In this document: in pieces, positions 55,956 through 64,000 of the stretch
How the letters are laid out: every line of letters begins with the position of its first letter
Numbering within the stretch: position 1 is the stretch's first letter
Source: Phlyctochytrium arcticum
Taxonomy: Eukaryota; Chytridiomycota; Chytridiomycetes; Chytridiales; Chytridiaceae
Assembly (NCBI GenBank): GCA_025602905.1
Contig: JAHLKI010000003.1
Location: 1,178,001 to 1,242,000, forward strand
Direction of reading: 5' to 3'
Length of the DNA stretch: 64,000 nucleotides
Made by a program: the position numbers and the translations under genes
The notes under the pieces: model-generated
Seen by the model: the letters and a program-made list of their open reading frames with translations, nothing else
Told to the model about the DNA's origin: nothing
Databases searched by the model: none

Positions 55956-56745
55956 CTTGCGGGAAGAACAATGGATATGATCGGGCATTGTACATGGGAT
56001 GACATTCATTGATCTGCTTCAAGCCAACACCACGCTTGCAAAATACGATGTCCCGGTTTGTAACATGCTCGTCATTGAGCCATAACGCAGCGACCTCCGG
56101 AGCAGCAGCCGCGCTATAACGACGGCGATGTTCACCAGCTGGTACAGCGGACCCGTTGATACTAAGAACAATGTTAGTAGTACTCTGAGCCATTTCTCGC
56201 GCTGCAACAAACCGTTGAACCAAGGCGTTCTCAGTCTGCATTGCGTCGTGGATAGTTGCCACCACCATAGGCCGGAGGTCGGAGAAAATCTCTAAACGTC
56301 GAGAGCTTTGAGCCTCCGTGTCCAAAAAGTAAATTTGAGAAAACTTGGGCAGTTCCCTGTCTACGGCCTCCAATCCATCCCCAATCCAGTGATACAGCTC
56401 ACCGTTGACCCGGAAAGTGTAGATGCTATCCCGGTCGCTCGCCAAGTTCAAGTCAAGATTGCTGGACATGCTGGTAAACGCAAAGGCTTGGTTGTATTTT
56501 CGGATGTGTGCGAGGAACTCTTTAGAGTCGTTCGTGGCTCCTGAAAACAACGGCTGTAAAGCTGCATGTGGAGAAACATGGCCTACATCATCACCTTTGG
56601 TTTTGCTGTTATGGCAGCAGATTGAAGCCTTCTCGGCCTTCCACCTGAATGCGCCGCAGCTTCTGCACTCGCAATTCATATCGCCCGCATCAAACAGAGT
56701 TGCACTGTCCCGAAATTGCTCAATAGAGCAAATTGCAACAGCCAT
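55956..56745 (-). pseudogene. Helitron A N-terminal exon
   Basis: ATG 56745 (MAVAICSIEQFRD). A Cys cluster CECRSCGAFRWKAE ... CC opens the Helitron N-terminal region, followed by HAALQPLFSG, YNQAFAFTSM, RDIVFCKRGVGLKQI and the typical end YNARSYPLFFPQ. A GTATGA donor begins at 55955. The native acceptor TTGTAG lies at 55881-55876, but its exon was moved 13.2 kb away by the copia. The exon itself is open. Expected role: DNA binding upstream of the nickase. Confidence 0.75.
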
Positions 56746-56816
56746 AGTTAAAGGTCTTTGTGTGTGTGTATTTATTGTTGTGTGATAAAGAGAGTGGGGG
56801 AGCGGAGGGAGCTCTG

Positions 56817-56826
56817 CCTTATATAC
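56817..56826 (-). promoter_or_regulatory. TATA box of Helitron A
   Basis: GGTATATAAGG on the minus strand, about 75 bases upstream of ATG 56745 and inside the proposed Helitron 5' end. Position fits a fungal core promoter. Confidence 0.45.
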
Positions 56827-56976
56827 CGCGTGTCCGAAGGCTGGCCCTGTCCGGACAGTAATTGATTACGGCAGCCAGCCAAGCCACCTGATAAGTCATG
56901 TTGCGACCAACATTTTTTAGTAGTAGGATCTTGTCATCAAGGCTAGACTCAAAAAGATGCAATCACCGTTGAACAT

Positions 56977-57636
56977 TTGCGCCCTTGCCTTGCCTGCCGC
57001 GAACAGATGGGCTCACTGCAAAAGTGCTTTGACAAGGTGCTTCAGTCAGAGGCCCTCTTGCATGCCATTGTCTGCGAACATGATTTCGTGCAAGGTTCAA
57101 AGGACCACAAGAAAAAACGCGCAGCCATCAGGGACATCATCATGGATTTGGGATTCGAAGATCAATTGCGGAAATGCCTGCATCTTTTGGCTCCTATCGA
57201 CATGCTGATTATCAAGTACCAGTCCGACACCTGCCCGCTCAGTGAAATTTATCCGGACTTTCATAGACAAGCCAACAAGTTCCTTAAGCCTTCCTCCCAT
57301 GGACTTCTTTGTGAGGAGCTTGCGTATGTGAACCAACTTGTCCAAAGTCGATTGCTGTTTTTGTATGGCGTTGCACATGGCCTCTTCTACCGACTAGACC
57401 CTCGGTATAAGGGCGAGCATATCCCGCACCAACAGAAAAAAAAACTGGATGACCATCTCTGTGAAATTCCTGTTGACGGTACAATGCCTGTTTCTGATGA
57501 CCGCCGTCGTGCATTGTCTAGGCAAGTGACGGACTTCCTTATTCTGGGTCGACCACGCTCTTCGCAACCAAATGCTTATGGATGGAGAGAAGACTACGTT
57601 GCAATTTTGGAAGGTAGATGGTGTTGCTTGGCCTGA
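56977..57636 (+). pseudogene. hAT-type transposase fragment
   Basis: 219 codons with the pattern LHLLAPIDMLIIKYQSDTCP, LSEIYPDFHRQANKFLK and RLLFLYGVAHGLFYRLDPRY, which corresponds to the helical region of hAT-like transposases between the second and third acidic residues, as I know it. No HATC dimerisation end is present; the frame runs into unrelated sequence at about 57600. The start is not defined. Confidence 0.5.
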
Positions 57637-57639
57637 CTT

Positions 57640-57889
57640 GCAGCAAATCGTGCTCAAGCTGGGCAACAGTTTTGGGGACAGCTGGATCGACTAGAGCTGT
57701 GATTTGTGCAGGGTCGGGTTGGAGTCCTTCAAGTGAGAGCATGAACCCCAAGTACTGCAACCAAACAGGTGCCCAAGAGCATTTCTCCAAGTGAAGGTAA
57801 ACGGATGCTGCTGACAGGCGCTTGAGGACTTCATATACTGTACTTGTTTCACAAGGGAAGCAGCATGGGGACCAATGATGAGCAATCAA
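57640..57889 (-). pseudogene. Ty3/gypsy RT fragment
   Basis: VYEVLKRLSAASVYLHLEKC, then YLGFMLSLEGLQPDPAQI and VPKTVAQL. This is the region just after the RT catalytic box (KLxxxKC, YLGxxxSxxG, P-PKT). It abuts the hAT fragment at about 57640, where the frame loses similarity. Only about 80 residues remain. Confidence 0.6.
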
Positions 57890-58480
57890 ACTATGAAGTA
57901 TTTTTTTTGATCAGGCATTGATACTGCCCTGGTCCATCCGTGAGGCCAAAGCCAGTTCTTGCCATACAAACGAGGATATGCCAGGGATGGGGCTAAGCCC
58001 AATCCAAAATGAAAAGTAACTTTGACACATATATCCTCTCTCTCTTTACTTTGAGAAATTTTGCATTTACATGTACCCTTGATGTCAATGTATTTTGTCA
58101 TCTGGGGGAGAAAGTAGTGGACCATGTTCTATGCTGTATTTCTTCCTTTATGGTACTTTATGCATGCCCATTGACATGAATCAATTTTTCTTCCTTAAAG
58201 TTGGGGGTGGGAGTTGATAATAAGTGTGGTCAAGAAGATCTCTTAGACCCCCCGCAGTTCATACTGAGAGTAATCTCAGCTCAACCTTCCCTGGGCCCAC
58301 TTGGGAAATTCCTAAGCAGACCCACTGAATCCTACGGGGTTTCGGTTTCTGGCAATGACCCTCTCTAAAGAAGCATGCAACAGACCTGCGTTCAGCTCAA
58401 AGAACTTAGCAGACGGGTTTTCCCTGTACCAAGAAGCAGAACCGGTGTGGGAAACCCGTCTTCAATAACCCTCAGTTCGA
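57890..58480. other. no gene recognised; possible LTR
   Basis: About 590 bp. GTTGGGGGTGGGAG at 58200-58213 looks like a polypurine tract. The following TGATAATAAGTGTGG to about 58482 (ending GAACA) could be a single LTR, but no partner copy exists in the window. Confidence 0.25.
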
Positions 58481-58540
58481 ACATCAATCCCTCACATGGC
58501 ACATCAATCCCTCACATGGTATATCAATCCTTCACATGGC
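58481..58540 (+). repeat. 20-bp tandem repeat, three copies
   Basis: ACATCAATCCCTCACATGGC twice and a third copy with two changes, ending 10 bp before the Helitron D stop codon. It lies where the Helitron 3' end would be. Confidence 0.85.
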
Positions 58541-58549
58541 ACTGGTAAC

Positions 58550-58845
58550 TCACTGGAGGACATCGGCGTAAACCACATTGCGCATGCGCCCTTCTGGTCC
58601 TTCTAGATTCAAAATCTTCAGATGACTACGTGCGGTTACGTGCGACACCCCCACATAGAGCTGTCCATAGGAGAACACAGACACTGGGAGATATAACCCA
58701 ACGTGAGTCACGGTTTGACCCTGACTCTTATTGATCGTCATGGCATAGGCCACCTTGATAGGAAACTGGCGGCGCTTCAGAACAAAAGGCAGGTCTCCTT
58801 CGTTTGTGGTCATTGAGATATGCGGTATGAATACTGGACTTCCAA
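58550..58845 (-). pseudogene. Helitron D helicase C-terminus
   Basis: Resumes after the Tc1 insertion with [47 protein letters not shown] and the end RMRNVVYADVLQ. Helicase motifs V-VI of the PIF1 family. In frame with no stop until TGA 58550-58552. Confidence 0.8.
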
Positions 58846-58847
58846 TA

Positions 58848-58876
58848 CAGTGACCTCCAAAATTGTTAAAGTGTTT
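58848..58876 (+). repeat. Tc1/mariner left terminal inverted repeat
   Basis: Begins CAGTGACCTCC and ends TTAAAGTGTTT; matches the reversed right end with one substitution. Confidence 0.9.
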
Positions 58877-59141
58877 GGATCTCTGGGGTATATGGCTCTG
58901 TTGCACATCAAATTACTATGACATCACTCAAGGTGTACTGTATTACATCATTTCATCGGCCATGGGCACTCTCCATTGCTGTCTATGAGATCATATCTAT
59001 TACATCATTATTGACATCATTGTGGTACAAAACATGTGACCGTGTCATTTTAACAATTTTGATGCACTACTCAAAAAATACGACATCACATGCATTACAT
59101 CACCTGGGGGGCACTGTATGATGTCACCGGTTGCTGTGCGG

Positions 59142-59150
59142 ATATATAAA
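59142..59150 (+). promoter_or_regulatory. TATA box of the Tc1 transposase
   Basis: ATATATAAA, about 36 bases upstream of ATG 59186, suitable spacing for a core promoter. Confidence 0.5.
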
Positions 59151-59185
59151 GACTCCCTCCGCGGGTTCCCACCCCCTCCTATAAC

Positions 59186-60224
59186 ATGCATTGCCTTTTC
59201 CAAGACACTATCAACAGTGTTCAGGTCCAGCTTCAGGCTGGCCTTTCTACTCAAAAAATTGCTCAGCAACTAGGCATTAGCAACGCCAGCGCCTCAAACA
59301 TTAGGTCCCAATACCTCTCTGAGCTTCCCAAACCTTCTGCTGGCTGGCCCAAGTGCCTTACCCCTCGAGATGTCAGCCGTGCCCTTTCTCTCATTGGTTC
59401 TGGTGATGCAGAGACTGCCCCTCAAGTCGCTTAAGTCCTTCCGGATGCTACCAACAACCCCGTTTCATCTTCTATTGTTCATCGGGAGCTCAAGGGTGCT
59501 GGTTTGAAGGATGCTGTCAAGAAGAAGAAGCCTCTTTTGAAGAGAAAGTATGTCAAGGATCGCCTGGATTGGGCTCATGCCCATTCCTCCTGGACCTTGG
59601 AAGATTGGAAGCGTGTTGTATGGTCAGATGAGACGAAGATCAATCGTATTGGGTCTGATTGGCGTCAGTGGGTGTGGAAGAGGCCCGGGGAGGGGCTTAC
59701 AGAACGGTCAGTCAGCAGCACTGTGAAGTTTGGGGGTGGAAGCATCATGGTGTGGGGCTGTATGATGTGGTATGGGGTTGGATATGCTGCAAAGATCGAC
59801 GGTCGGATGGATGCTATTCTTTATGTCGACATTTTGAGGGAGGATCTTGGGAATAGTCTCGAATTTTACGGTCTGACCCCAGAAGATATGATTTTCCAGC
59901 AAGATGGTGATCCAAAGCACACTAGCAGACTTGCCAAAGGATTCCTCAGGGACAACAAGTATGAAGTCATGGAGTGGCCCGGGCAATCTCCCGACCTCAA
60001 TCCAATTGAACATCTATGGGACCATTGCAAAAGGCAGGTTTGCAATTACCCTGAACCCCCCTCATCAATCCATGAACTGTGGGACCGTGTTCAGAAGGAA
60101 AGTGTGCCAAAACCTTATCGAGAGCATGCCACGGAGGGTTCAGGCTGTCTTGAAAGCCAATGGGAGGCACACAAAGTACAGTACTGATTTCAGGAAAAAA
60201 TGGTATGTGAATCAAAATTGTTAA
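59186..60224 (+). pseudogene. Tc1/mariner DDE transposase
   Basis: ATG 59186. A helix-turn-helix start (LSTQKIAQQLGISNASASNI) is cut by TAA 59432-59434, then LKRKYVKDRLDWAHAH. Catalytic Asp in VWSDETKINRIG, VWKRPGEG, GGGSIMVWGCM, second Asp in FQQDGDPKHTS, and the third acidic residue in SPDLNPIEHLWD, with about 34 residues between the last two (DD34E). A frameshift near 60113 leads to IESMPRRVQAVLKANGRHTK and the stop at 60222-60224. One stop and one shift inactivate it. Confidence 0.88.
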
Positions 60225-60394
60225 AGTGTGATTTCCACTTTGAACTTACATTTCTGACCTGTAGAATGGATCAATCTTTATAGTACATTATACAGACTTC
60301 TTGTCTAAGTCACTCTTCTCAAACTTATATTAGTTGTAGTCATTTGTTCTTGTATTCAGTTTCTCTAGAATTGACATTATATTTCCAATGGCAA

Positions 60395-60423
60395 AACACT
60401 TTAACAATTTTGGAGTTCACTGT
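60395..60423 (-). repeat. Tc1/mariner right terminal inverted repeat
   Basis: Reversed copy of 58848-58876; followed by TA. Confidence 0.9.
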
Positions 60424-60425
60424 AT

Positions 60426-62640
60426 GCGTACCGGTCAAGATTGTAGCCTCAATGACCCTGGTCCCCATTCTTTTCACAATGAGACGGGTTCCATTGCACA
60501 ATCCCAAGGAAGGATTCAGGTTTCTCAGTAGGATAATCGGCACACCCACTTTGAGCTGAAGCTTGTGGTTCGCAAGGCCACTAAGCTTCAAAGAGTTCAA
60601 AAATTCCAAGGGGAACCGCGCCTCAGCCAACATCCCACCCTCTTGCACGGCAACACCGGTATCAACAGCATCTGCACTGAGAAACTCCCGCACATCGCCT
60701 GGCAGGGACTGAAGAATCTTGTCGTTGACTTGATCTACATCCTCATTCTGGGAAGTGAGAATGTTTTGCTCCGTCAAGTAGTGTGCGTCGCCGACATGTT
60801 CTTCATATGCAGGGTAGACGTGAGGGATAAGTCCATCAAGATCCTGTTGATCTTCAGGTAGGCATAAGTCTGGCGGAATGCCTACCCATTCTCTTTCACC
60901 GCCATCCTGCGCGCGCGTCTTGGGTAGCGCGTCGTTCCCCACGTCCAGAACCCATTTGGCAAAAGTAGCCGCCTGTACTGTGTTTTCCCTCAACACTCTC
61001 ATGTTGATGTGTAACCCAAGCCTGGTGACATTTCGCCATAGTGGGGACCTTGGCAGGGCAGCTGCGAGAACGTCCTCCCGCCTACCCTTCGCGATAACAG
61101 GTAAGATTTGCCGAAAGTCTCCCCCCAATGCAACAGTCTTCCCACCAACAGGAAGAGGAGAGTCCATAACGTCCTGAGGCATGCGATCAACACATTCGAA
61201 GGCATGCCGATGTTGCATAGGTGCTTCATCCCAGATGATCAAGTCTGCTCGGCGCATGAGCTCGGCTTTGGCACTCTGTCTGGTGATCCGGGAAGTTGAG
61301 GCATTGTTCAACTTGATGGGAATCCCGAACCTTGAGTGAGCTGTCTGGCCACCCGGTAGAAGTAATGCTGCAATTCCTGATGAAGCAACCGCGAGCACAA
61401 TCTTGCCTTCCCCACAAAGACGTGCCATAAGTGCGTTCCACACAAAGGTCATCCAAAAAAAACAGCATTCCCTTTTGATGAGTAACGGAATCCAATATAC
61501 AGTAGTGTCGTAAGCCAAACGCTGATCAGCATTGAACATCTCCTCATTGAGGCCCGCCTCTTCCCCGCAATGTGACCTGATCAAAGTCCAGCTGTTCTTG
61601 GATGTATCGATTTCCCGGAGCAACAGGTTGAACGTACGTGACTCCGGCAAATGGAAAAAGGCAAGGGTCCTGTCGCCTGCCAAAAGCGACACCTCGATTT
61701 CGTACAAAGCCCGATTCCGAAGAGCGTCCTGGGTTAGAACCAATTGCGGGTTCCCCGTTTCTTGGCGAGTACGATGTTGAAGGTCATCACTCAGAACTTC
61801 CCAGTGAGCGTTCCAAAGAACCAAGGGATCTGTGACATCACAAAAAAGCAGCAAATGCACAAACAAAGCGCGCAATTGCTTCCCACTTGCCAGACCCCCG
61901 CCCCCTGTAGAACAGTATGCCACTCGTTATCATCTTCAAGCAGCCCCAATGCAACACATGCCTGCTTGAAGGTGGCATGAAGAACTCCGTTCACCGTGCG
62001 GAGATCCTCAAAAGACGTCGCCCCCTTGACCACATTCAAGAGCATCCGGAGGTAACAACGTTTGCCAGACAAAGGTGGTGCATAGTATAAGCGCCCAATA
62101 CTGTGTCCCTGCTTTCGAATTGTCCATTTGCGCTGCGACTGCTTCCAAACAAACTTTGTAGGAAACTGACTATATGTCAGAGTGGTGGCTAGTGCTGCAG
62201 TTTCGGGGTTGAGGTTGGCCGAAAAGTATGCATCGAGCATAGAGTTCTTGACGGGTCTGTCCAAAACCACACGAAGATCTTCTCCGGCCTCGAAAGTTAT
62301 CATCTGGTCACCGGGCAAGTAAGTGGCCAGACGCTCAACGGAGGGGGCCCGCTCCTGCATAGGAAACCCATAGATTCTCCACATGGATTCGGATGCTGAC
62401 AGATTACGGCAGTCCAGGTACTGCTTGATCTCGTCTTCATTGACCAGTTCAGCGGCGTTCACGTTGGCGGGATCTGGAGCATCCTCTCGGGTACTGACTG
62501 CAGTTGCCTTGTTGTGACCCTTGTAAACATACTTGAAGAGGTACTTGACGGCACCGACATTGCTGACAGTTTTGACGTTGATGTGAGCATTGTACCGGGT
62601 GCTCCCCAGGGCGTTAGTGCTCGATAAGGGTTGATGAACT
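60426..62640 (-). pseudogene. Helitron D Rep end and helicase N-terminal part
   Basis: From the right: YNAHINVKTVSNVGAVKYLF and KYVYKGHNKA (late Rep), EIKQYLDCRNLSASESMWRI, GATSFEDLRTVNGVLHATFK, then a frameshift near 61900. The helicase start (LNEEMFNADQRLAYD) leads into a scrambled stretch where Walker A should be (about 61440-61500; another frame reads KGMLFFLDD). It then recovers: VVASSGIAALLLPGGQTAHS region, RADLIIWDEAPMQHRHAFE, ALGGDFRQILPVIAKGR, LGLCNGTRLIVKRM and EATILTGT, where the Tc1 element cuts in. Walker A loss and shifts indicate an inactive gene. Confidence 0.75.
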
Positions 62641-63033
62641 GGTCCTAAAAAGGCAATAATTGCGCTGCGCTGCTGATGTAATACGCGATCTCCGTATACA
62701 CGCGATACACGTCGTAAAAACTTTGAACAGCATTGTCGTTATGGGTGAGCTCAAAATGAGGTCCAAGCGGTGCAAGAACTCGCTCAACAGGAAGCATGGG
62801 TACCAGAATTACTAGTAGCACCAGCGTCTTTGGCGCCTGTTTCTAATGATTACATCGTGGCAAATGAGCATGATTGGTTCGTACTTTCCTTGATTTTGTG
62901 ATGCCCACGAGGGAGAGACCAGCGGCAGATGAGTATTGGGATTCCCGCCCACGCTTCTTGAGTATATATTCTAACCCAGATTTGAAGGTCAAGTCCCTAG
63001 GGCCGATGCGAAATTCTGGGGGTGCCCTTCCAG
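62641..63033. other. non-coding gap
   Basis: About 390 bp between the truncated Helitron D and the last coding region. Nothing recognised. TTCCAG directly before ATG 63034 could be a splice acceptor for that region. Confidence 0.35.
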
Positions 63034-64000
63034 ATGACCGATTTACATAGCGATTTCCAAGACGTTGACGTCGATTCTGAAGCTAACGCCAATCTCGACA
63101 GCCCCGGTCTCTGCAAGGTCGAAAGGTGTACCCGCCAGGGTAAGAGAGTCGCTTCGTATGCCGCAGGCTGCTTGAAATGCCAATGTAAATAAGCACCGAA
63201 TTACTATACTCGCAAACTGGACGACATCCCTTTCCTACAAACCCAAGGCGTCAGATTGAAGTGCGATACCAAACAGAACTGGGCTTTACAGGCAGTCTTC
63301 TGCAACAAATGTTTCAAAGCCTTTCAAGAGCGGTTCCCAGCAAGGTTCCCGCCCGCATCATCTCCTTTGTCTGTCGAGTGTGCTACTCAAACTGATGACA
63401 TAACAGTCACTGAGGATGCGGATCCGATGGACATTGATTCCCCGGAAATCAGTAACCAATGTCCAGCAATTCCCACTATTGTAGAAGGGACAAAATGTCC
63501 TCGCCAACAACCTTTCGATAAACCTCAGCCATTTGCCAAACACTTGGAGGACTTTATCGATCATCTTGACAAGAACTGTGACAATATGGCAACAAGAATG
63601 GCCTTGTTTCTCGGGTATACATCCTCCTGGCAAGAACATGTTCAGCGAAGAACGAGAGCGGTCATCGTCGCGATCGTTTTGCAGGGCGCAACTTTGATAG
63701 ATCACAGCAACAAAATCAACTATGTCAAAGAGCACTTTCTTACAAAAATCAGATCTATCTCTGATTCAGATAAAGAATCTGTTTTGGCACTCAACATGGG
63801 TTACTCGCCAATAAGCTGGATGGAGAAAAGAGAGGTTAACATTGAGGCCCACGAGGCTGACCTGGACGCTAGAGTTGCTAGCCGGCGAGGAAGTCATCAT
63901 CCTCAAACTTGACGACTTTAACCGCGTTCGTGTGCGCGGCACTCCCGGTTCAGCAAACACTTCCAAATTCTCAGAATCGTACTCTCAGGCTAACTTGGCT
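63034..64000 (+). pseudogene. unidentified coding region, truncated by the window edge
   Basis: ATG 63034 opens a frame with a Cys cluster (LCKVERCTRQGKRV ... CLKCQCK), interrupted by TAA 63190-63192. The same frame then continues NYYTRKLDDIPFLQTQGVRL and AVFCNKCFKAFQERFP, an acidic stretch (VTEDADPMDIDSPE), and HLEDFIDHLDKNCDNMATRM. Around 63868 it shifts by one base into GEEVIILKLDDFNRVRVRG, open to the edge. The last segment slightly resembles a stretch I recall from DUF6589-type transposon proteins, but that is a weak recollection. Probably part of an element extending beyond the window. Confidence 0.4.

Larger units (their letters stand above)
39115..56928 (-). mobile_element. Helitron A, split by a copia element
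   Basis: On the minus strand the 3' end reads a hairpin (39125-39147), six bases, then CTAG (39118-39115) followed by T, the canonical Helitron terminus with its T target base. The proposed 5' end on the minus strand is A then TCCTACTACTAAAAAATG (from 56928 leftwards), consistent with insertion between A and T. The body without the copia insertion is about 4.6 kb. The N-terminal exon is at 55956-56745; Rep and helicase are at 39463-42687. The 5' terminus is inference; the 3' end is well supported. Confidence 0.75.
58848..60423 (+). mobile_element. Tc1/mariner transposon
   Basis: 1576 bp with 29-bp terminal inverted repeats (58848-58876 and 60395-60423, one mismatch; CAGTGACCTCCAAAATTGTT at the left) and a TA duplication on both sides. 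Inner 15-bp inverted copies ATCAAAATTGTTAAA lie at 59049-59063 (reversed) and 60211-60225. It sits in the helicase of Helitron D. Confidence 0.9.
58550..62640 (-). mobile_element. Helitron D, truncated and split by a Tc1/mariner
   Basis: RepHel coding from about 62640 (end of Rep) to 58550 (helicase C-terminus), interrupted at TA 58846-58847/60424-60425 by a Tc1/mariner. The HUH motif and N-terminus are missing on the right. The 3' hairpin was not identified; tandem repeats occupy that place. Confidence 0.7.

Noticed and set aside
1..64000. tRNA, rRNA or telomeric repeats
   Set aside because: None was recognised by eye; a tRNA search program would be needed to exclude tRNAs.

Overview
This is a fungal repeat-rich region, most likely from a basidiomycete of the Agaricomycetes. 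The reasons are short spliceable introns (about 55-70 bp), a large transposase-like protein of a type I associate with that class (16.3-20.0 kb), and the mix of Helitrons, chromodomain gypsy elements, copia, DIRS and Crypton elements. No rRNA, tRNA or recognisable housekeeping gene was seen. The organism call is inference; a chytrid or other fungus is not excluded.

Layout. 0.07-3.2 kb: broken CACTA-like (tnp2/DUF4218-type) transposase, minus strand. 3.7-4.4 kb: gypsy gag relic. 4.6-12.0 kb: Helitron B (minus), whose intron at 6914-10793 contains a complete-looking six-exon Crypton recombinase gene (7683-10324). 12-15 kb: non-coding repeats. 15.0-16.1 kb: intact multi-exon gene of unknown function. 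16.3-20.0 kb: second large transposase pseudogene. 20.6-24.8 kb: Helitron C with an open 749-aa helicase exon. 25.2-27.6 kb: fragments of other transposon proteins. 27.8-29.5 kb: 5'-truncated DIRS element ending in a 53-bp palindrome. 29.6-36.6 kb: gypsy-1, a chromovirus with 223-bp LTRs and target duplication TTGCC. 36.9-39.1 kb: helicase end of Helitron E (plus), with two introns.

39.1-56.9 kb is one nest. Helitron A (minus, 39115-56928) is split by a copia element (plus, 42692-55874, 121-bp LTRs, target duplication CCTAC). The copia is itself split by gypsy-2 (minus, 46424-52513, target duplication CAAAT) and also holds a second Crypton-type recombinase (53.6-55.5 kb) and a foldback MITE-like sequence. 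57.0-57.9 kb: hAT and gypsy fragments. 58.5-62.6 kb: Helitron D, interrupted by a Tc1/mariner element (58848-60423, TA duplication). 63.0-64.0 kb: broken unidentified coding region running off the window.

Almost every transposon gene is disrupted by stops or frameshifts. The exceptions are the Crypton gene at 7.7-10.3 kb and the unknown gene at 15.0-16.1 kb, both of which splice into uninterrupted frames. LTR pairs of gypsy-2 (two substitutions, one indel) and copia (one difference) are nearly identical, so those insertions are recent; gypsy-1 (about 11 differences in 223 bp) is older.
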